Shown here one piece after another: positions 51,807 to 60,322 of a stretch of 64,000 bases of DNA. Under the pieces are notes generated by a model. That model saw nothing but the letters and a program-made list of their open reading frames with translations, was not told the DNA's origin and made no database searches. A program made the position numbers and the translations under genes. The stretch covers positions 1 through 64,000 of the forward strand of contig JAFYJH010000145.1 of NCBI GenBank assembly GCA_017538195.1, in the 5' to 3' direction. Source of the DNA: Prevotella sp. (GTDB taxonomy: Bacteria > Bacteroidota > Bacteroidia > Bacteroidales > Bacteroidaceae). Positions within the stretch are counted from its first letter, which is position 1, and the number at the start of each line of letters is the position of its first letter.

Positions 51807-53744
51807 ATGGCTTGTATCGCATATTTTTATAATAAGGTGGGGCCGCGAGTTCAATTTGGGCTTTTACTCTGGTTCTTTTATATTTTGGCGAATGCTCGTG
51901 TGCCTCACCTTCTTCCTCAACCTCAGCAGATTTTTGAGAAAAACGGTGGGAAAATGTTTCTGTTGGAGCGGAAAATCGTGTTAATCGACCCGACCGACTG
52001 CCAATTGTTGCGCGATTTTTTCGAGGAAAACGGCTGTGAATTGGTTGAAAAGTCGAAGAATAGGGTGGAAGTGAGGCTTGTCGAGGCGATTGCGGGTGCT
52101 TTCGACTATCGGCTCGATGGCTACGAAAACGAGGCTTATCGACTCGATGTCGCGGAAAATTTGATTCAAATCGAAGCGGTTACGCCGACGGGCGTGATTC
52201 GCGCCGCGCAGACGCTTCAGCAATTAGCCGAAGGCTACAAGTCGCGCTCGGCGATCGAGGCCGTGACCATCACCGACTGGCCGGCTTTCAAACTGCGTGG
52301 TTTTATGCACGACTGCGGTCGGAGTTTCATTCCGATCGACGACCTGAAACGCCACATCCGACTGCTTTCGCGCTTCAAAATCAACACGTTCCACTGGCAT
52401 TTGACCGAAAATCAGGCGTGGCGCTTCGAGGTGAAAAGTTATCCGCAACTCACCGCCGCCAAGTCGATGACGCGCCACGCCGGACAGTTCTACACGCAGG
52501 AAGAATGTCGCGATTTGGAGGCTTACGCACGGCAGTTTGGCATCGTTGTCATTCCCGAAATCGACATTCCGGGCCACAGTGCGGCGTTTCGTCGGGCGAT
52601 GGGCCACGATATGCAGACGCGGCAAGGCTTGAACGTGCTGAAAACCGTTCTCGCCGAGTTGGTTGAGGCGTTTCCGCAGGCTCCCTACATCCATCTCGGA
52701 GCCGACGAAGTGAAAATCACGATGCCCGAACTCCTTCCGACGCTGACGGCGTGGGTGCGGTCGCTTGGGCGAAAAGTCGTCGTTTGGAATCCTTCGGCTG
52801 CCGATGTTGAAAAGGCCGATTTGGTGCAAGTTTGGAGTCGTGCGGGACAGATGGTTTCGGGTCGCCCGAACATCGACTGCCGACTAAATTATTTGAATCA
52901 TTTTGACCTCTTTTCCGATGTTGCTGCCAACTATCTCCGTCCGATTTTCGACGCGCCGCAAGGCTCGGAGGAAATGGCTGGCACGATTGCCTGCGTCTGG
53001 AACGACCACGTTCTGCCTTCCGTCGCCGACATCGAGCGGCAAAACAGCTTTTATGCAGGCGTGATCGCGTCGGCTTCGCGAGCGTGGCAGGGCGGAAAAC
53101 TTTCAACACCCAACACCCAACATTTAACACCCGACTTTGCCGATTGGGAAGAGCGATTTCTCTTCCACAAGGCCCATTCGCTGCAAAACGAGCCGATTGT
53201 CTATGTCAAACAGTCGCATTTGCGGTGGAAAATCCGTTTCAAGGGCAAAACCTACGAGGCGTCGGGTGCCACCGTCTATCTCAACCACACATGGCGACAG
53301 CACGTTGCTGGATTGCTTCCGCTTGGACAGTCGGGCGACACGGCCTTCGTTTCGACGCGCGTCTATTCGCCTGAGGAACAGAAAGTCGGCGCACTCATCG
53401 AATTTCAGAATTATTCGCGCTCCGATGCCGACACCGTGCCCGACTATGGTCGTTGGGACTTTCGGGGTTCGCGCATCTGGCTGAACGGCGTGGAAATCAT
53501 CGCTCCGCTATGGCGACACCACGGGCAGCGCGTCGATCACGAAACGCCGCTCGCCGACGAAAATATGGCGGCACGAAAACCCTTCGTGCTCCACCTCGAC
53601 AAAGGCTGGAACACGGTCAGAATGGTGCTTCCCTACGCGGAAACGCCGAAAATTCGCCTCAATAAATGGATGTTCACCTTCGTGTTCACCGACCTCGAAG
53701 GCCGTCGCGCCCTCGACCTTGACTACGAACCGCCGACGGATTAG
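51807..53744 (+). CDS. GH20 beta-N-acetylhexosaminidase
   Basis: 645 residues from MACIAYFYNKVGP, with a signal-like segment (FGLLLWFFYILANA). GH20b domain (~30-140), then the catalytic barrel: AFKLRGFMHDCGRSF (~160), NTFHWHLTENQAWRFE (~192), PEIDIPGHSAAF (~250) and the catalytic Asp-Glu pair in HLGADEVKI (~298). It removes terminal GlcNAc/GalNAc from glycans. The C-terminal ~180 residues form a beta domain. Residues ~432-442 (STPNTQHLTPD) come from a heptamer array. The 3' end overlaps the convergent deaminase gene by 4 bp. Confidence 0.92.
   Translation: MACIAYFYNKVGPRVQFGLLLWFFYILANARVPHLLPQPQQIFEKNGGKMFLLERKIVLIDPTDCQLLRDFFEENGCELVEKSKNRVEVRLVEAIAGAFDYRLDGYENEAYRLDVAENLIQIEAVTPTGVIRAAQTLQQLAEGYKSRSAIEAVTITDWPAFKLRGFMHDCGRSFIPIDDLKRHIRLLSRFKINTFHWHLTENQAWRFEVKSYPQLTAAKSMTRHAGQFYTQEECRDLEAYARQFGIVVIPEIDIPGHSAAFRRAMGHDMQTRQGLNVLKTVLAELVEAFPQAPYIHLGADEVKITMPELLPTLTAWVRSLGRKVVVWNPSAADVEKADLVQVWSRAGQMVSGRPNIDCRLNYLNHFDLFSDVAANYLRPIFDAPQGSEEMAGTIACVWNDHVLPSVADIERQNSFYAGVIASASRAWQGGKLSTPNTQHLTPDFADWEERFLFHKAHSLQNEPIVYVKQSHLRWKIRFKGKTYEASGATVYLNHTWRQHVAGLLPLGQSGDTAFVSTRVYSPEEQKVGALIEFQNYSRSDADTVPDYGRWDFRGSRIWLNGVEIIAPLWRHHGQRVDHETPLADENMAARKPFVLHLDKGWNTVRMVLPYAETPKIRLNKWMFTFVFTDLEGRRALDLDYEPPTD
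53104..53131. repeat. Tandem heptamer CAACACC inside the GH20 gene
   Basis: CAACACC twice, CAACATT, TAACACC; in frame as STPNTQHLTP. It is the reverse complement of the GGTGTTG word in purL and the TonB receptor. All three give the same kind of Asn/Thr/Pro/Gln/His loop. Confidence 0.85.
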
Positions 53745-54208
53745 TATTCCGTTTTCGTGTCGCTTTTTTCCCAGAGTTTAAAGGCTTCGAGTGCCTCTTT
53801 CCCCAAGAGCGGCTGCATCGGGCGATGGCGATGTTTCGGGTCGATGGCAATCTCTTCGTAGATGAAATTGTCGTCGAAGCCGATTTTGGCCGCGTCCTTG
53901 CGGTCGTTGCCGTAGTAGATGCGGTCGAGGTGCGCCCAATAGATGGCTCCGAGGCACATCGGGCAGGGTTCGCACGAGGTGTAGATTTCACAACCTGCAA
54001 GGTCGAAAGTCGCGAGTTTTTTCGTGGCCTTGCGAATACAATTCACTTCCGCGTGGGCGGTCGGATCGTTGTCGAGCGTCACGCTGTTCGAGGCTTCGGC
54101 AATGATCTCTCCGTCTTTCGCGATGACGGCTCCAAAAGGTCCGCCACCCGTTTTCACGCTATTTACAGACAGGACAATCGCCCTGCGCATCAATTCTTCT
54201 TTTGTCAT
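53741..54208 (-). CDS. guaD: Guanine deaminase (CDA-fold)
   Basis: 155 residues. It deaminates guanine to xanthine in purine salvage. Zinc site: HAEVNCIR (His and catalytic Glu, ~52) and SCEPCPMCLGA (two Cys, ~79). The segment YYGNDRKDAAKIGFDDNFIY (~98-117) is typical of Bacillus-type guanine deaminase rather than TadA, and the C-terminus is a Tyr as in that family. A promoter box almost touches the start. Confidence 0.88.
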   Translation of the reverse strand: MTKEELMRRAIVLSVNSVKTGGGPFGAVIAKDGEIIAEASNSVTLDNDPTAHAEVNCIRKATKKLATFDLAGCEIYTSCEPCPMCLGAIYWAHLDRIYYGNDRKDAAKIGFDDNFIYEEIAIDPKHRHRPMQPLLGKEALEAFKLWEKSDTKTEY

Positions 54209-54215
54209 AACGGCG

Positions 54216-54223
54216 CAAAAATA
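54216..54223 (-). promoter_or_regulatory. -7 box of guaD promoter (possibly leaderless)
   Basis: TATTTTTG on the minus strand, only seven bases before the guaD ATG, so the transcript would have almost no leader, as for manA. Confidence 0.5.
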
Positions 54224-54257
54224 ATGGTTTTTCGGCGAATATCAAAAGAAAAATGCG

Positions 54258-54265
54258 TAAATTTG
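54258..54265 (+). promoter_or_regulatory. -7 box of helicase gene promoter
   Basis: TAAATTTG, 20 bp before the helicase start. The -33 region is T-rich but without a clear TTTG. Confidence 0.55.
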
Positions 54266-54285
54266 CAAATCATTAACACTACGCG

Positions 54286-57200
54286 ATGAAAAAAACGACG
54301 AAATCATACGTCACGGCGGCGGATTTGTTCGACCGCGTGGCAGAAATTTTGGACTTGCCCGAAGGCAAGGCGGCCAATCGGCTGATGCACGAAACGCTGG
54401 TTTTGTGCTGTTCGGAAGCGTTGCGAAACGAGAAAATGGCCTTCGGAAACCTGTTTTCGCAGGTCGATTTCCTTTGCAAGCGATTTCGGATGAGGTTGGG
54501 CGATGTGGCGGCGATTCAGAAGATGCGACGCGACAGCAACCGCCGAAAGCCGATGGCTCGCGAAGATGTTTTGTACGGTTGTCGAGCCTTGGCGATGTTC
54601 ATTGCGGCAGTGTTTGAAACATCGATTCCGGCGACGCTCGTCGGTAGGATCCCGCCGACAAACAAGCCTCGCGAGGACAAAAAACTTGCGGAAGAGCGAT
54701 TCGAATGTCTGCGTTGCATTGTCGATGAATTCGACGACGCGACGATTCGCGTGACGGTCGATGACGACGAGGCGGAGGCTTTCATCGTGGATTATTCCGC
54801 CGAGCATCTGCACCATTTGCAGCCGATTCTGCGCCGCGATATGCAGTTGAACCTTTTGGACGCGACTCGCGAAACCGACCGTCTCGTGCCGAAATTGATC
54901 GTCGTCGAACCCGATTATTTGCTCGACATCAGTTCCATCGCTACCTGTTTCCAGCCCATCGGCCACCATCCGATGGCCTATACCATCAATCGGCTTGCGC
55001 CCAACGCCAATTCGCAGGCACTTTTGCTCGGTAATTTCGCGGGTCGTGCGCTCGACGACATCATCAACAGCGACGGCGACTACGATTGGCGAAGCACGCT
55101 CCGCGCCCATTTCCGACAGCAGGCGTTGGACTACTGCGCTTGCGACGACCTGAACCGCAACGAGGATTTCAAACAGGCGGCAGCGCGGCAGGCGGCGAAT
55201 ATCGTGCAGATTGTCGAAGAACTTTTTACATTGAACATTGATAATTCAAAATTCAACATTCAAAATTCAACAATTCAACCCTCAAAATTCAACATTCAAA
55301 ATTCCATCCTTGAGCCGTCGTTTGTCTGCGAACGACTCGGTTTGCAGGGTCGCGTCGATTTGATGACGACCGATTTCAGCCTGTTGGTCGAGCAAAAATC
55401 AGGAAAAAATTTCAACATCGAGCGCAATCGACGCAACGAATTTGGCAGTTTCCAGAAGGAAGACCATTACGTGCAGTTGCTGCTCTACTACGGCATTCTG
55501 ACGCAGAATTTCCATTTGGGAACACGAAAAATCGACGCTCGCTTGCTCTATTCGAAATATCCGCTGCCGGGCGGTTTGGTCGCCGTGAATTTCTACCAAA
55601 AACTCTTCCACGAGGCCATCGCGCTGCGCAATCGCATCGCCGACATCGATTTCCGAATCGCCACGCAGGGTTTCGAGTCGATTCTCGACGATTTGAACGC
55701 CGAAACGCTCAACGAAAAGCGACTTTCGAGCGTCCTTTTCGAGCAATACATCAAACCGCAGACCGAGGCCGTCACCGAGCCGATTCATCGCCTTTCGCCG
55801 CTCGAAAAATCGTATGTTTGTCGGATGCTGACCTTCTGCTACCGCGAACAGTTGGCCTCGCGACTCGACAACCGACAGAAGCCCGGCGGTGGCGTGGCCG
55901 ACCTCTGGAACCTGCCGACCGCCGAGAAAAAGGAACTCGGCAACATTTTCACCGACCTCACCATCATTGAAAAGGAGAAAAGCGACCCCGACCGCGGCTA
56001 CGACCTCATCACGCTCGCCGTGCCCGATCAGGGCGAGAATTTCCTGCCGAATTTCCGCAACGGCGACAGCGTCTATCTCTACGCTTACACCGACGAACCC
56101 GACGCACGGCGGAGTCTGCTGTTCCGCGCCACACTCATCGACATTTCCGCCAATCAACTCACGGTTGCTTTGCGCGACGGACAGAAAAATCCAAATGTTT
56201 TGTCCCTATCATCATCTTCTTCCCTTTCACTTCCCTTTCACTCCCCTTCCATTCCCTTAAAATACGCCATTGAACATTGTGAAATCGGCGGAAGTGCGCC
56301 GATGAAGGCCATTGCCGCCTTCGCCTCGGCTGCGCCAAGCCGTCGTGCGCTGTTGCTCGGACAGCGTGAGCCGCAAATCGACGCTTCACAACAACTTTCG
56401 CGCAGTTATCACCCTGCCTACGACGAAGTTTTGCTTAAAGCCAAGCAAGCCCAAGACTATTTCCTGCTCATCGGGCCGCCCGGAACGGGAAAAACCTCGA
56501 TGGCACTGCGCTTTTTGGTCGAGGAAGCCCTCGCAGACCCTCCAAAATGCGCCGAAAATCCTTCCTCGCTCCTCGTTCCTCGTTCCTCGATATTGCTCAC
56601 CGCCTACACCAACCGCGCCGTTGATGAAATCTGCGATATGCTCGAAACCGCCGAATTGGACTATATGCGCATCGGAAGGCGATATTCTTGCGACCGCCGT
56701 TTCCGTCATCGGCTGTTGCAGCAGACCATCGGCGACCAACCGCAACTCAGCGCGATTCGCAAACGATTGGACGAGGTCAGAATCGTCGTCGGAACAACCA
56801 CTTCGTTGCAGGCGCAAATGTCGCTTTTTACGCTAAAAAATTTTTCATTGCTCATCGTCGATGAAGCGTCGCAAATCCTTGAACCTCAATTGATTGGGCT
56901 ACTTTGTCAGGTGCCGAAATTCATTCTCATCGGCGACCACAAACAACTGCCGGCGGTCGTGCAACAAAGTGAAGCGGAATCGGAAGTGACGGACGAAAAA
57001 CTTCGCGAAATCGGGCTGACAAATTGCCGAAATTCATTGTTTGAACGATTGTTGAATGGCAATTCAGGCGACAATCAAACTCCCCTCCCGTCGGGAGGGG
57101 TAGGGGGTGGGTCTTTGATTGGCATTTTGCGCCGTCAAGGCCGTATGCACCCCGACATCGCCGAGTGGCCGAATCGGATGTTCTACCGTCGTGAAAAACT

Positions 57201-57801
57201 CTTGCCCGTGCCGCTTCCGCATCAGGAAGAAGCGAGCGAAACGCCTCGCGTCGTTTTCATTCCTGCAAAAAATCCGATTGATTCTGAAAAATCCCTTTCA
57301 CTCCCCTTTCACTCCTCTTCCATTCCTTTCCCTTCCCTTCCGAAATCCGACAAAGTGAATGTGTCTGAAGCCCGAATCGTCGCCTGCGAACTCAAAAAAA
57401 TCTTCGAGGAATACGGCGAAAAGTTCAATCCCGACAAAAGCGTCGGCGTCATTGTGCCCTATCGCAACCAAATCAGTATGATTCGGCGCGAAATCGAGGC
57501 GTTGGCGATTCCCGAACTGCTGCAAATCAGCATCGACACCGTCGAGCGTTATCAGGGTTCGCAGCGCGATGTCATCATCTACAGCACCACCGTCACCCAC
57601 CGCTACCAACTCGATTTCCTCTGCGCCAACACGTTTGAGGAAGACGGTGCCGTCATCGACCGCAAACTGAACGTGGCACTGACAAGGGCCCGTTGCCGAC
57701 TGATTATCACCGGCCACGAGCCCACGCTGCGTCAGGATCCGCTTTATTGCGACTTGCTCGACTTCATCAGCCGAAGTTCTTCCAACTTTTCTTTCAAATA
57801 G
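54286..57801 (+). CDS. Dna2-like helicase with PD-(D/E)XK nuclease domain
   Basis: 1171 residues. N-terminal unknown region (~1-320), then a Cas4/Dna2-type nuclease core (~348-372: GLQGRVDLMTTDFSLLVEQK, with D and E-x-K). A SF1 helicase of the UPF1/Dna2 type follows: Walker A LIGPPGTGKTS (~727), TAYTNRAVDE (Ia), LIVDEASQILEP (II, ~857), GDHKQLPAVV (III), GVIVPYRNQ (IV), ISIDTVERYQGSQRD (V) and VALTRARCRLII (VI). Likely acts in DNA end processing or repair. Five translated inserts occur (~320-340, ~642-658, ~761-770, ~933-944, ~1002-1019), made of tandem repeats or a REP-like hairpin. The 3' end overlaps the convergent sulfatase gene by 58 bp. Confidence 0.88.
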   Translation: MKKTTKSYVTAADLFDRVAEILDLPEGKAANRLMHETLVLCCSEALRNEKMAFGNLFSQVDFLCKRFRMRLGDVAAIQKMRRDSNRRKPMAREDVLYGCRALAMFIAAVFETSIPATLVGRIPPTNKPREDKKLAEERFECLRCIVDEFDDATIRVTVDDDEAEAFIVDYSAEHLHHLQPILRRDMQLNLLDATRETDRLVPKLIVVEPDYLLDISSIATCFQPIGHHPMAYTINRLAPNANSQALLLGNFAGRALDDIINSDGDYDWRSTLRAHFRQQALDYCACDDLNRNEDFKQAAARQAANIVQIVEELFTLNIDNSKFNIQNSTIQPSKFNIQNSILEPSFVCERLGLQGRVDLMTTDFSLLVEQKSGKNFNIERNRRNEFGSFQKEDHYVQLLLYYGILTQNFHLGTRKIDARLLYSKYPLPGGLVAVNFYQKLFHEAIALRNRIADIDFRIATQGFESILDDLNAETLNEKRLSSVLFEQYIKPQTEAVTEPIHRLSPLEKSYVCRMLTFCYREQLASRLDNRQKPGGGVADLWNLPTAEKKELGNIFTDLTIIEKEKSDPDRGYDLITLAVPDQGENFLPNFRNGDSVYLYAYTDEPDARRSLLFRATLIDISANQLTVALRDGQKNPNVLSLSSSSSLSLPFHSPSIPLKYAIEHCEIGGSAPMKAIAAFASAAPSRRALLLGQREPQIDASQQLSRSYHPAYDEVLLKAKQAQDYFLLIGPPGTGKTSMALRFLVEEALADPPKCAENPSSLLVPRSSILLTAYTNRAVDEICDMLETAELDYMRIGRRYSCDRRFRHRLLQQTIGDQPQLSAIRKRLDEVRIVVGTTTSLQAQMSLFTLKNFSLLIVDEASQILEPQLIGLLCQVPKFILIGDHKQLPAVVQQSEAESEVTDEKLREIGLTNCRNSLFERLLNGNSGDNQTPLPSGGVGGGSLIGILRRQGRMHPDIAEWPNRMFYRREKLLPVPLPHQEEASETPRVVFIPAKNPIDSEKSLSLPFHSSSIPFPSLPKSDKVNVSEARIVACELKKIFEEYGEKFNPDKSVGVIVPYRNQISMIRREIEALAIPELLQISIDTVERYQGSQRDVIIYSTTVTHRYQLDFLCANTFEEDGAVIDRKLNVALTRARCRLIITGHEPTLRQDPLYCDLLDFISRSSSNFSFK
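55244..55304. repeat. Tandem heptamer ATTCAAM inside the helicase gene
   Basis: About eight heptamers alternating ATTCAAA and ATTCAAC, with one CCTCAAA. In frame as Asn/Ser/Lys/Ile-rich sequence, just before the nuclease domain. Confidence 0.9.
56221..56258. repeat. Tandem 11-mer TCCCTTTCACT inside the helicase gene (first)
   Basis: TCCCTTTCACT twice, CCCCTTCCATT, CCCTT. In frame as LSLPFHSPSIPL. A near copy is at 57293, 1 kb away in the same gene. Confidence 0.88.
56563..56588. repeat. Tandem heptamer CGTTCCT inside the helicase gene
   Basis: CGCTCCT, CGTTCCT, CGTTCCT and flanking partial copies, in frame as SSLLVPRSSI between helicase motifs I and Ia. Reverse complement of the AGGAACG word. 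Confidence 0.88.
57081..57117. repeat. REP-like hairpin P11, translated inside the helicase gene
   Basis: CCCCTCCC (57082-57089), loop, GGGAGGGG (57093-57100), then TAGGGGGTGGGTCTTT: the exact reversed layout of P1 at 831. In frame as PLPSGGVGGGS; the TAG is out of frame. Confidence 0.9.
57293..57345. repeat. Tandem 11-mer CCCTTTCACTC inside the helicase gene (second)
   Basis: CCCTTTCACTC twice, then CTCTTCCATTCC and CTTTCCCTTCCCTTCC. In frame as LSLPFHSSSIPFPSLP, nearly the same peptide as the first 11-mer insert. Confidence 0.88.
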
Positions 57802-59279
57802 TCGCCCATCGCCTTGTGCGATTCATAGACATTGATGCCTTCAAATTTTGAATCGGCGATGCGGTAAAGTTGCGGTTTGGGGGAATAACCCGTTTCGATT
57901 CCCGTCATCCGTTGGATGGGACCGCCGTTCATCGGCTCGATGTATTTCCAATCCTTCGTGCGATACGACAAACCACGCGACTGCGCCATTTCCACGACGA
58001 AATCGCGGTCTTTTTCGTCCTCGCCGAGCCATGTCGAAAGATGATTTTCGCTGTCGTAGGCAGCACCTTGCGGCACTTCAGTCCCGATGAGCGCGGCGAA
58101 AGTGCCGATGTTGTCGATAAGCGAAACGAGTGCCTCGGAAACTTTGCCTTCCTTGATGCGAGCCGGCCAGTTCACAATGAACGGAACCGCCGTACCAGCC
58201 TCGAAAGCACTGTATTTTCCACCGCGCCAAGGACCTGCGGGCTTGTGCGACCCGACGAGTTCAACGGCTTCATCTTGATAGCCGTCGTCGAGCACGGGAC
58301 CGTTGTCGCTCGTGATGACCAACAGCGTGTTGTCGGCGATGCCGAGGCTGTCAAGAGCCGCTGCAATGCGCCCGACGGTGTAGTCGAACTGCAAAATCGC
58401 GTCACCGCGCAGTCCCATCGGACTCTGTCCGCGGAAACGGTCGGCAGGATAGCGCGGAACGTGTATGTCGTTGGTACACAAGTACATAAAGAACGGATTT
58501 TCCTTGTTTTCAGCCATAAATTGAACCGACTTCGCGACAATCGAGTCCACCAAATCCTCGTCGCGCCACATCGCCTTGCCGCCACCCTTCATGTAGCCGA
58601 TGCGCCCGATGCCATTCACGATGCTTTGGTTATGACCGTGACTCGATTTCAACTTCGTCAGCAGTTCGGGATTGTCCTTGCCCGTCGGTTCGCCGTCGAA
58701 ATTCTTCTCGTAGGAAACGTAAATCGGTGCCGAAGGGTCGTGATTGGCGACGCGACCCTGCTCGATAAAGACGCACGGCACGCGGTCGGCGGTCGCAGCC
58801 ATCAGATAATGGTAGTCGAAGCCGATGTCGCGCGGTGTCCAGTCGAGTTCGGCGTTCCAGTCCTGTTGGGCGGTCGCGCTGCCGAGTCCGAGATGCCATT
58901 TTCCAATGGCAGCCGTGCGATAGCCCGCGTTGTGGAATACGTCGGCGAGCGTATATTCTTCGGGTTGGATAATCATTCCGGCGTTGCCTGCGGCGATGTC
59001 CGTACCAGAACGGCGGAAGCAATAGACACCTGTGAGAATTGAGTAGCGCGAGGGCGTACTGGTCGAGGCGACGGCGTGGCAGTCGGTGAATCGGATGCCG
59101 TTTCGTGCAATGCTATCGACATTCGGCGTATTCACGCGCGTTGCGCCGTAGCAAGATAAGTCACCATAGCCGAGGTCGTCGGCCATCAGGAAAATCACGT
59201 TGGGGCGCTGTTCGTTTTGCGCCACGGCTCCGGCTGCGAGGCCGAGGCACGGGAAAAGGATGTTTCGAGGATTCATCAT
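57744..59279 (-). CDS. Sulfatase, Ser-type formylglycine-dependent (second)
   Basis: 511 residues with signal peptide (cut near GAVAQ). Metal-site D34 and D35 in FLMADDLGYGD. Maturation site S74 in S-T-P-S-R (74-78), so it also depends on the anaerobic maturase. TSDNGPVLDDG (~320) gives further metal ligands, HKPAGPWRGGK is near the substrate pocket. It cleaves sulfate esters, probably of glycans; the subclass cannot be given. Start MMNPRN may begin at either Met. The 3' end overlaps the helicase gene by 58 bp. Confidence 0.92.
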   Translation of the reverse strand: MMNPRNILFPCLGLAAGAVAQNEQRPNVIFLMADDLGYGDLSCYGATRVNTPNVDSIARNGIRFTDCHAVASTSTPSRYSILTGVYCFRRSGTDIAAGNAGMIIQPEEYTLADVFHNAGYRTAAIGKWHLGLGSATAQQDWNAELDWTPRDIGFDYHYLMAATADRVPCVFIEQGRVANHDPSAPIYVSYEKNFDGEPTGKDNPELLTKLKSSHGHNQSIVNGIGRIGYMKGGGKAMWRDEDLVDSIVAKSVQFMAENKENPFFMYLCTNDIHVPRYPADRFRGQSPMGLRGDAILQFDYTVGRIAAALDSLGIADNTLLVITSDNGPVLDDGYQDEAVELVGSHKPAGPWRGGKYSAFEAGTAVPFIVNWPARIKEGKVSEALVSLIDNIGTFAALIGTEVPQGAAYDSENHLSTWLGEDEKDRDFVVEMAQSRGLSYRTKDWKYIEPMNGGPIQRMTGIETGYSPKPQLYRIADSKFEGINVYESHKAMGDYLKEKLEELRLMKSSKSQ

Positions 59280-59288
59280 TGCTTTTTT

Positions 59289-60314
59289 CTATTTAAAATA
59301 ATTTGGAATTTCAGGGACGGATGGCTGAAAAAGCCGTTCCGCATCGGCCTGAATACGGCGGAAAGGCTCCGACATGACATAGCCGAGGTTCTTTTTGAGT
59401 GTTCCTTCGATGTCGGAAACGCTTTTCGTGTAGCACGAGATTTCGTTTTTGCGTTGCGTTGAGTGCTGGCTCTGGCGATAGATTTCGTTCTGCCGCTCGC
59501 TGATGAGTTGGCTGCAAATCTTCTTGAGCATCGGCAGCACCACGCCGTCGAACAGGTGATGGCCCTGTATATATAAATAGGTGGTGTCGGGCGTTACGCC
59601 GAGTTCCTTGAGCGACTCCTTCACGGCGAGATACGACTCCTTCGCGTCGGGATGCTCGCGTTGCAACTGGGCGATGCGCGTGCCGACCTTCCGACGAATG
59701 CGTTGCAGGATTTCGGGGGCTTTCTGGATCGTGAAATTGCCTGTTTCGATGACGGCGCAGAAGTCGCTGATGGTGAAATCTTTGTAGAAATCCTGCCGAT
59801 AGTACCAGATGCTCCAGACGAAGAGCGGGAAAATGGCCTGCGAATACTCGCGCAGGTATTCTTCCATGTCGAAAAGTTGCCGGTCGTTGAGCGTCACGGC
59901 CACGCAGACGTCGCGCAGCGTCGGCGCGTAGCATTGCAGGTTTTCGATGGCGTAGGCGTAGGTGTGCAGGATGTAGGGATTGTTGAGCATCTCGCGCGAC
60001 ACCTCCGACGCGCCCTGCGTCAAATAGTCGTAGTCGGCATCGACGCAGGCAATCATGTTTTTCCCGACTTTTCCCATCAGCAGTTTCATCATGGCGGCTT
60101 TCTTGCCGCGTTCGAGTTTGCCGACGCGCGTGGGCAGCATGATTTCAAAGTATCGCTCGCTGTTTTCAAACCGACTGAGCACCGTGCGCCAGAAGAAAAT
60201 GTCGTCGTAAGCCTCCACGTAGGCCACGATGCGCCGTCGGGCGGTCTTCGGCTTCATCCGATTGGCTGCCTCGATGTATTGCGATGAAACGTAGGATTTG
60301 AGTCGGTTCGCCAT
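59289..60314 (-). CDS. DUF4435 (TOPRIM-like) protein, AriB-like
   Basis: 341 residues from MANRLKSYVSS. DUF4435 signatures: AYVEAYDDIFFWRTVL (~31-46), with the acidic E..DD cluster, and IACVDADYDYL (~88-98) with D-x-D, as in TOPRIM-type nucleases. It lies 8 bp downstream of a small AAA ATPase on the same strand. The ATPase + DUF4435 order is that of PARIS (AriA-AriB), a phage defence system in which AriB is the effector nuclease. This pair is shorter than the E. coli type, and similar pairs are common in Bacteroidales, so a housekeeping role is possible. The defence role is inference. Confidence 0.75.
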   Translation of the reverse strand: MANRLKSYVSSQYIEAANRMKPKTARRRIVAYVEAYDDIFFWRTVLSRFENSERYFEIMLPTRVGKLERGKKAAMMKLLMGKVGKNMIACVDADYDYLTQGASEVSREMLNNPYILHTYAYAIENLQCYAPTLRDVCVAVTLNDRQLFDMEEYLREYSQAIFPLFVWSIWYYRQDFYKDFTISDFCAVIETGNFTIQKAPEILQRIRRKVGTRIAQLQREHPDAKESYLAVKESLKELGVTPDTTYLYIQGHHLFDGVVLPMLKKICSQLISERQNEIYRQSQHSTQRKNEISCYTKSVSDIEGTLKKNLGYVMSEPFRRIQADAERLFQPSVPEIPNYFK

Positions 60315-60322
60315 AGCGTTTT

